The notes under the pieces were generated by a model. That model saw only the letters and a list, made by a program, of their open reading frames with translations, was not told the DNA's origin and did no database searches. The position numbers and the translations under genes are program-made. Of a stretch of DNA of 64,000 nucleotides, positions 61,941 to 64,000 are shown in pieces. The stretch is from Trypanosoma brucei gambiense DAL972 (Eukaryota; Euglenozoa; Kinetoplastea; Trypanosomatida; Trypanosomatidae), in NCBI RefSeq assembly GCF_000210295.1, contig NC_026734.1, positions 186,001 through 250,000 on the forward strand. Reading direction: 5' to 3'. Positions within the stretch are counted from its first letter, which is position 1. Every line of letters begins with the position of its first letter.

Positions 61941-63086
61941 ATGGATAATAGCACGGAACTTGGGCCTTTAAATTCACCTGGCAACATCTTTACTTCTCAT
62001 GGTGAGGGTAACAGTATTGGCACTTCGTCTCCGCCACATCCGCATTCTACAGAGAGTACAGGTGATAATAATGAGTTTATGAACCCACACAATATAGTTT
62101 CCAGTCATATGCCTTCACGTGAGGGGTCTGTTTTTGTGAATCGACATCCCCCTGAGAGGCCGGTGGAGACTCTCGAAAAAGACGATCAAAACCGATCCTA
62201 CCTGTACTCGCCGGCTCCAACTACCGACTGCAATGAATCTGTGAACTTTGTTTGCATGCAAGAGGCAGCAGCAGCAGGATTGCAAACTCCAATTGTACCG
62301 GCTGCGTCATCATCAATAAGTCAACACACCGCAGCAGAATCTAAAAGTGTCCACTCCACTGAAAATAACAATGACTTCGTGAAAGTGTTCACGACTAGCA
62401 AAGGCAGTCATAAAGGGGGAAGATTGGAGGCGTTGCGGCGGATTTCCAATAAGCACAAAACATTCATTGGACTTACGACGATCACGCCACAGCAACGAAA
62501 CACCAATGACTGCATTAACCGAAGTATTAATGCCAGTGCACCCAACGAACTTTCGCGTGCGGGCGATAACGGTTCTGTTACCAATCCTGGGGGCACAAAA
62601 CTGGTGCACAGTGTTCCTGTAAAGCAGCTGCAACCCCAAGTATCTCATATTGTGCTCGATACATGCAGTTTGCTGCGGGTTGGTCCACTCCAGTTGGCAT
62701 GTCTCATGAGGAGGGCCGTTGTGTGCCTGCCACATGGAGTTTTACATGAAATGGACTCGTGGAACCATGTAGCCAAAAAATATGAAGATGAAATCAGCAG
62801 GAAGCGGGCGTTTGTTGCTCGTCGCATACGTACTTGGGTGCACTACGCTACCAAATATAAGGCAAGCATACGTCTTCAGGCAATGAATGAGGTGAACACT
62901 GCGTTTGACAAACATGTGCAGAGGAATGATATGGCAATTCTTGGTTTTGCGGTGTTCCTGGAGCGTAATGAAAAGACTTTGGTGGAATTTGTGACAGATG
63001 ATACATACCTTTCCCTGACAGCGGCCCAAGAGTTAAAAGGTGTAGTCCGAACAACAAAAGGTTTATTGGATTATTACGGGTGCTAA
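61941..63086 (+). CDS. PIN-domain putative ribonuclease (second of two)
   Basis: A 381-aa protein. Residues 1-230 are Ser/Thr/Asn/His-rich and look disordered. The PIN domain is C-terminal: HIVLDTCSLLRV with Asp240, LHEMDSW with Glu270, RNDMAILGFAVFL with Asp330 and FVTDDTYLSLTA with Asp353/354, ending with GVVRTTKGLLDYYGC. The catalytic acids are all present. The order and spacing match the neighbour at 59872 (LDTCS, DEL/HEM, NDDHIL/RNDMAIL, TSDN/TDDT), suggesting an ancient tandem duplication followed by strong divergence of the N-terminal parts. Confidence 0.85.
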   Translation: MDNSTELGPLNSPGNIFTSHGEGNSIGTSSPPHPHSTESTGDNNEFMNPHNIVSSHMPSREGSVFVNRHPPERPVETLEKDDQNRSYLYSPAPTTDCNESVNFVCMQEAAAAGLQTPIVPAASSSISQHTAAESKSVHSTENNNDFVKVFTTSKGSHKGGRLEALRRISNKHKTFIGLTTITPQQRNTNDCINRSINASAPNELSRAGDNGSVTNPGGTKLVHSVPVKQLQPQVSHIVLDTCSLLRVGPLQLACLMRRAVVCLPHGVLHEMDSWNHVAKKYEDEISRKRAFVARRIRTWVHYATKYKASIRLQAMNEVNTAFDKHVQRNDMAILGFAVFLERNEKTLVEFVTDDTYLSLTAAQELKGVVRTTKGLLDYYGC

Positions 63087-64000
63087 ATGAACTCTGAGCA
63101 GTGCGTGGAAACCACGGAGGGGAGGGGGGAAAAAAAATGAGAAGAAACAAGTGGATAAAGTCTGAAGGTAATGGCGGCGCAGAGATTTTTAAATGGAAGT
63201 TGGAGTACCCTATTCAGATTCTTTTTTTTTTTCCTGTTCATTTGGATGTATCAGATGCTGCGAACAGTGGTATCAATGGGTTTAGATGATACCGAAAAGG
63301 AATGAAATTGTAAAGAAGGAGTGTTTATTGAGTGAAAGATTTATTTGGAACCGTATTCGTCCATTCACAGATAATAGTTGGTTCCGTAAAGATAAAAAGA
63401 AAAAAAAGAAAGTACAAGAAAAACGGCTCGAAACTTTCAGTCTTCGTTTTCAGCACAAAAACGAAAAAAGAGAAGAGAGGTGGCACGGAGAGACTCATGA
63501 AATAGCACTGGCGCACAAATTAATGTGAATAATTTTTTTTTTAATTTCTTCGCCTCTGCCCTCAACGTGCCAAATCATTTGTGACGTGTTCCTTCGAGAC
63601 TTGATATATCGAGTTCGTGTATTTCTTCACTTCGCAAAAAATAATTAAAGTTAGTGTGAGGTGGAGAGAAGAGGAAAAGGGAGGGAAACAGAGAACTGGT
63701 GAGAAATCTTTATTGCATTGTTTCCGCTTTTGTTGCTAGCCTCGGTTCCGATGCGGAACTAATTTTTGCTTTAAAGGTTGCACCAAGAGTTTTGGTTATG
63801 TGCTCGTATTTTTGTGTGAGCGACGAGTTTTTTTTTTTTTCTTACCTTTTATCTTTTTGTTCGTTTCAGCCTTACGCCTTTTTAAAAAAAAAAAATCTCT
63901 CTCTTTTACTAATGTCAGCAACGTCGGTCAGGGTGATGTCGCTGTTGTTCTTTTTTTTACTTTCTTTTTCTTACCTACTCTATGGCGCCAAGATTCGTGT
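63087..64000. other. Terminal non-coding stretch
   Basis: A-, G- and T-runs and pyrimidine-rich sequence; the frame at 63286-63528 is Lys/Arg-rich and has no recognisable features. Probably the 3' UTR of the second PIN gene and the upstream region of a gene beyond the window (pyrimidine tract near 63827-63875). Confidence 0.6.

Noticed and set aside
63286..63528. 80-aa Lys/Arg-rich ORF near the right edge
   Set aside because: Lies in A-rich DNA with no motif and no clear splice tract before it.

Overview
This window looks like nuclear DNA of an African trypanosome of the Trypanosoma brucei group. Every convincing gene (25 intact or edge-truncated, plus one disrupted reading frame) lies on the + strand and is intronless. 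The genes are separated by T-rich, low-complexity spacers, and polypyrimidine tracts followed by AG sit just upstream of start codons. That is the layout of a trypanosomatid polycistronic transcription unit processed by spliced-leader trans-splicing. Two lineage markers fix the group: a catalytically complete kinetoplastid RNA-editing endonuclease with a U1-like zinc finger and RNase III domain (KREN1 type), and a dithiol glutaredoxin with the kinetoplastid CQFC active site (2-C-Grx2 type). From memory, both map to chromosome 1 of T. brucei, so this is probably an internal part of chromosome 1. An N at 53938 and a corrupted repeat unit beside it mark it as draft-quality sequence.

Layout. 1-992: 3' part of a STE/MEKK-like protein kinase. 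993-4802: 3.8 kb non-coding spacer. 4803-14672: Misato/DML1 tubulin-like protein, a tubulin-tyrosine-ligase-like enzyme, the SNARE disassembly ATPase NSF/SEC18, and the mitochondrial copper chaperone SCO1. 15701-22245: a giant TruD/PUS7-like protein that seems to lack the catalytic aspartate, and an unrecognised 270-aa protein. 22983-29735: a DDX51/Dbp6-like DEAD-box helicase, an Elf1-type zinc-ribbon protein, a C4C4 RING protein resembling the RBBP6/Mpe1 RING, a small basic protein, and an ECO1-type cohesin acetyltransferase. 30055-40381: a helical-repeat protein, a second Elf1-type protein, KREN1, and the ribosome-biogenesis factor AATF/Bfr2. 40968-50811: a 1785-aa protein that reads as a divergent THO2/THOC2, a degenerate cyclophilin, and a protein with a DUF4379-like zinc ribbon. 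51410-54552: a repeat protein with eight nearly identical 41-residue units, whose 3' end is damaged or misassembled. 55148-63086: a disordered basic protein, glutaredoxin 2, and two neighbouring PIN-domain proteins. 63087-64000: non-coding.

As is normal for trypanosomes, neighbouring genes do not form a single pathway. There is still a notable concentration of nuclear RNA, transcription and chromatin proteins (two Elf1-like proteins, the DDX51-like helicase, Bfr2, the THO2-like protein, ECO1, two PIN proteins) and of mitochondrial proteins (SCO1, KREN1, Grx2, possibly the TruD-like and DUF4379 proteins). No tRNA, rRNA, CRISPR array, transposon or strand switch was recognised. The most useful observations are the THO2-like protein, the pair of Elf1-type zinc ribbons, the probable TruD pseudoenzyme, the ECO1 with an eroded zinc finger, and the broken 3' end of the 41-residue repeat gene.
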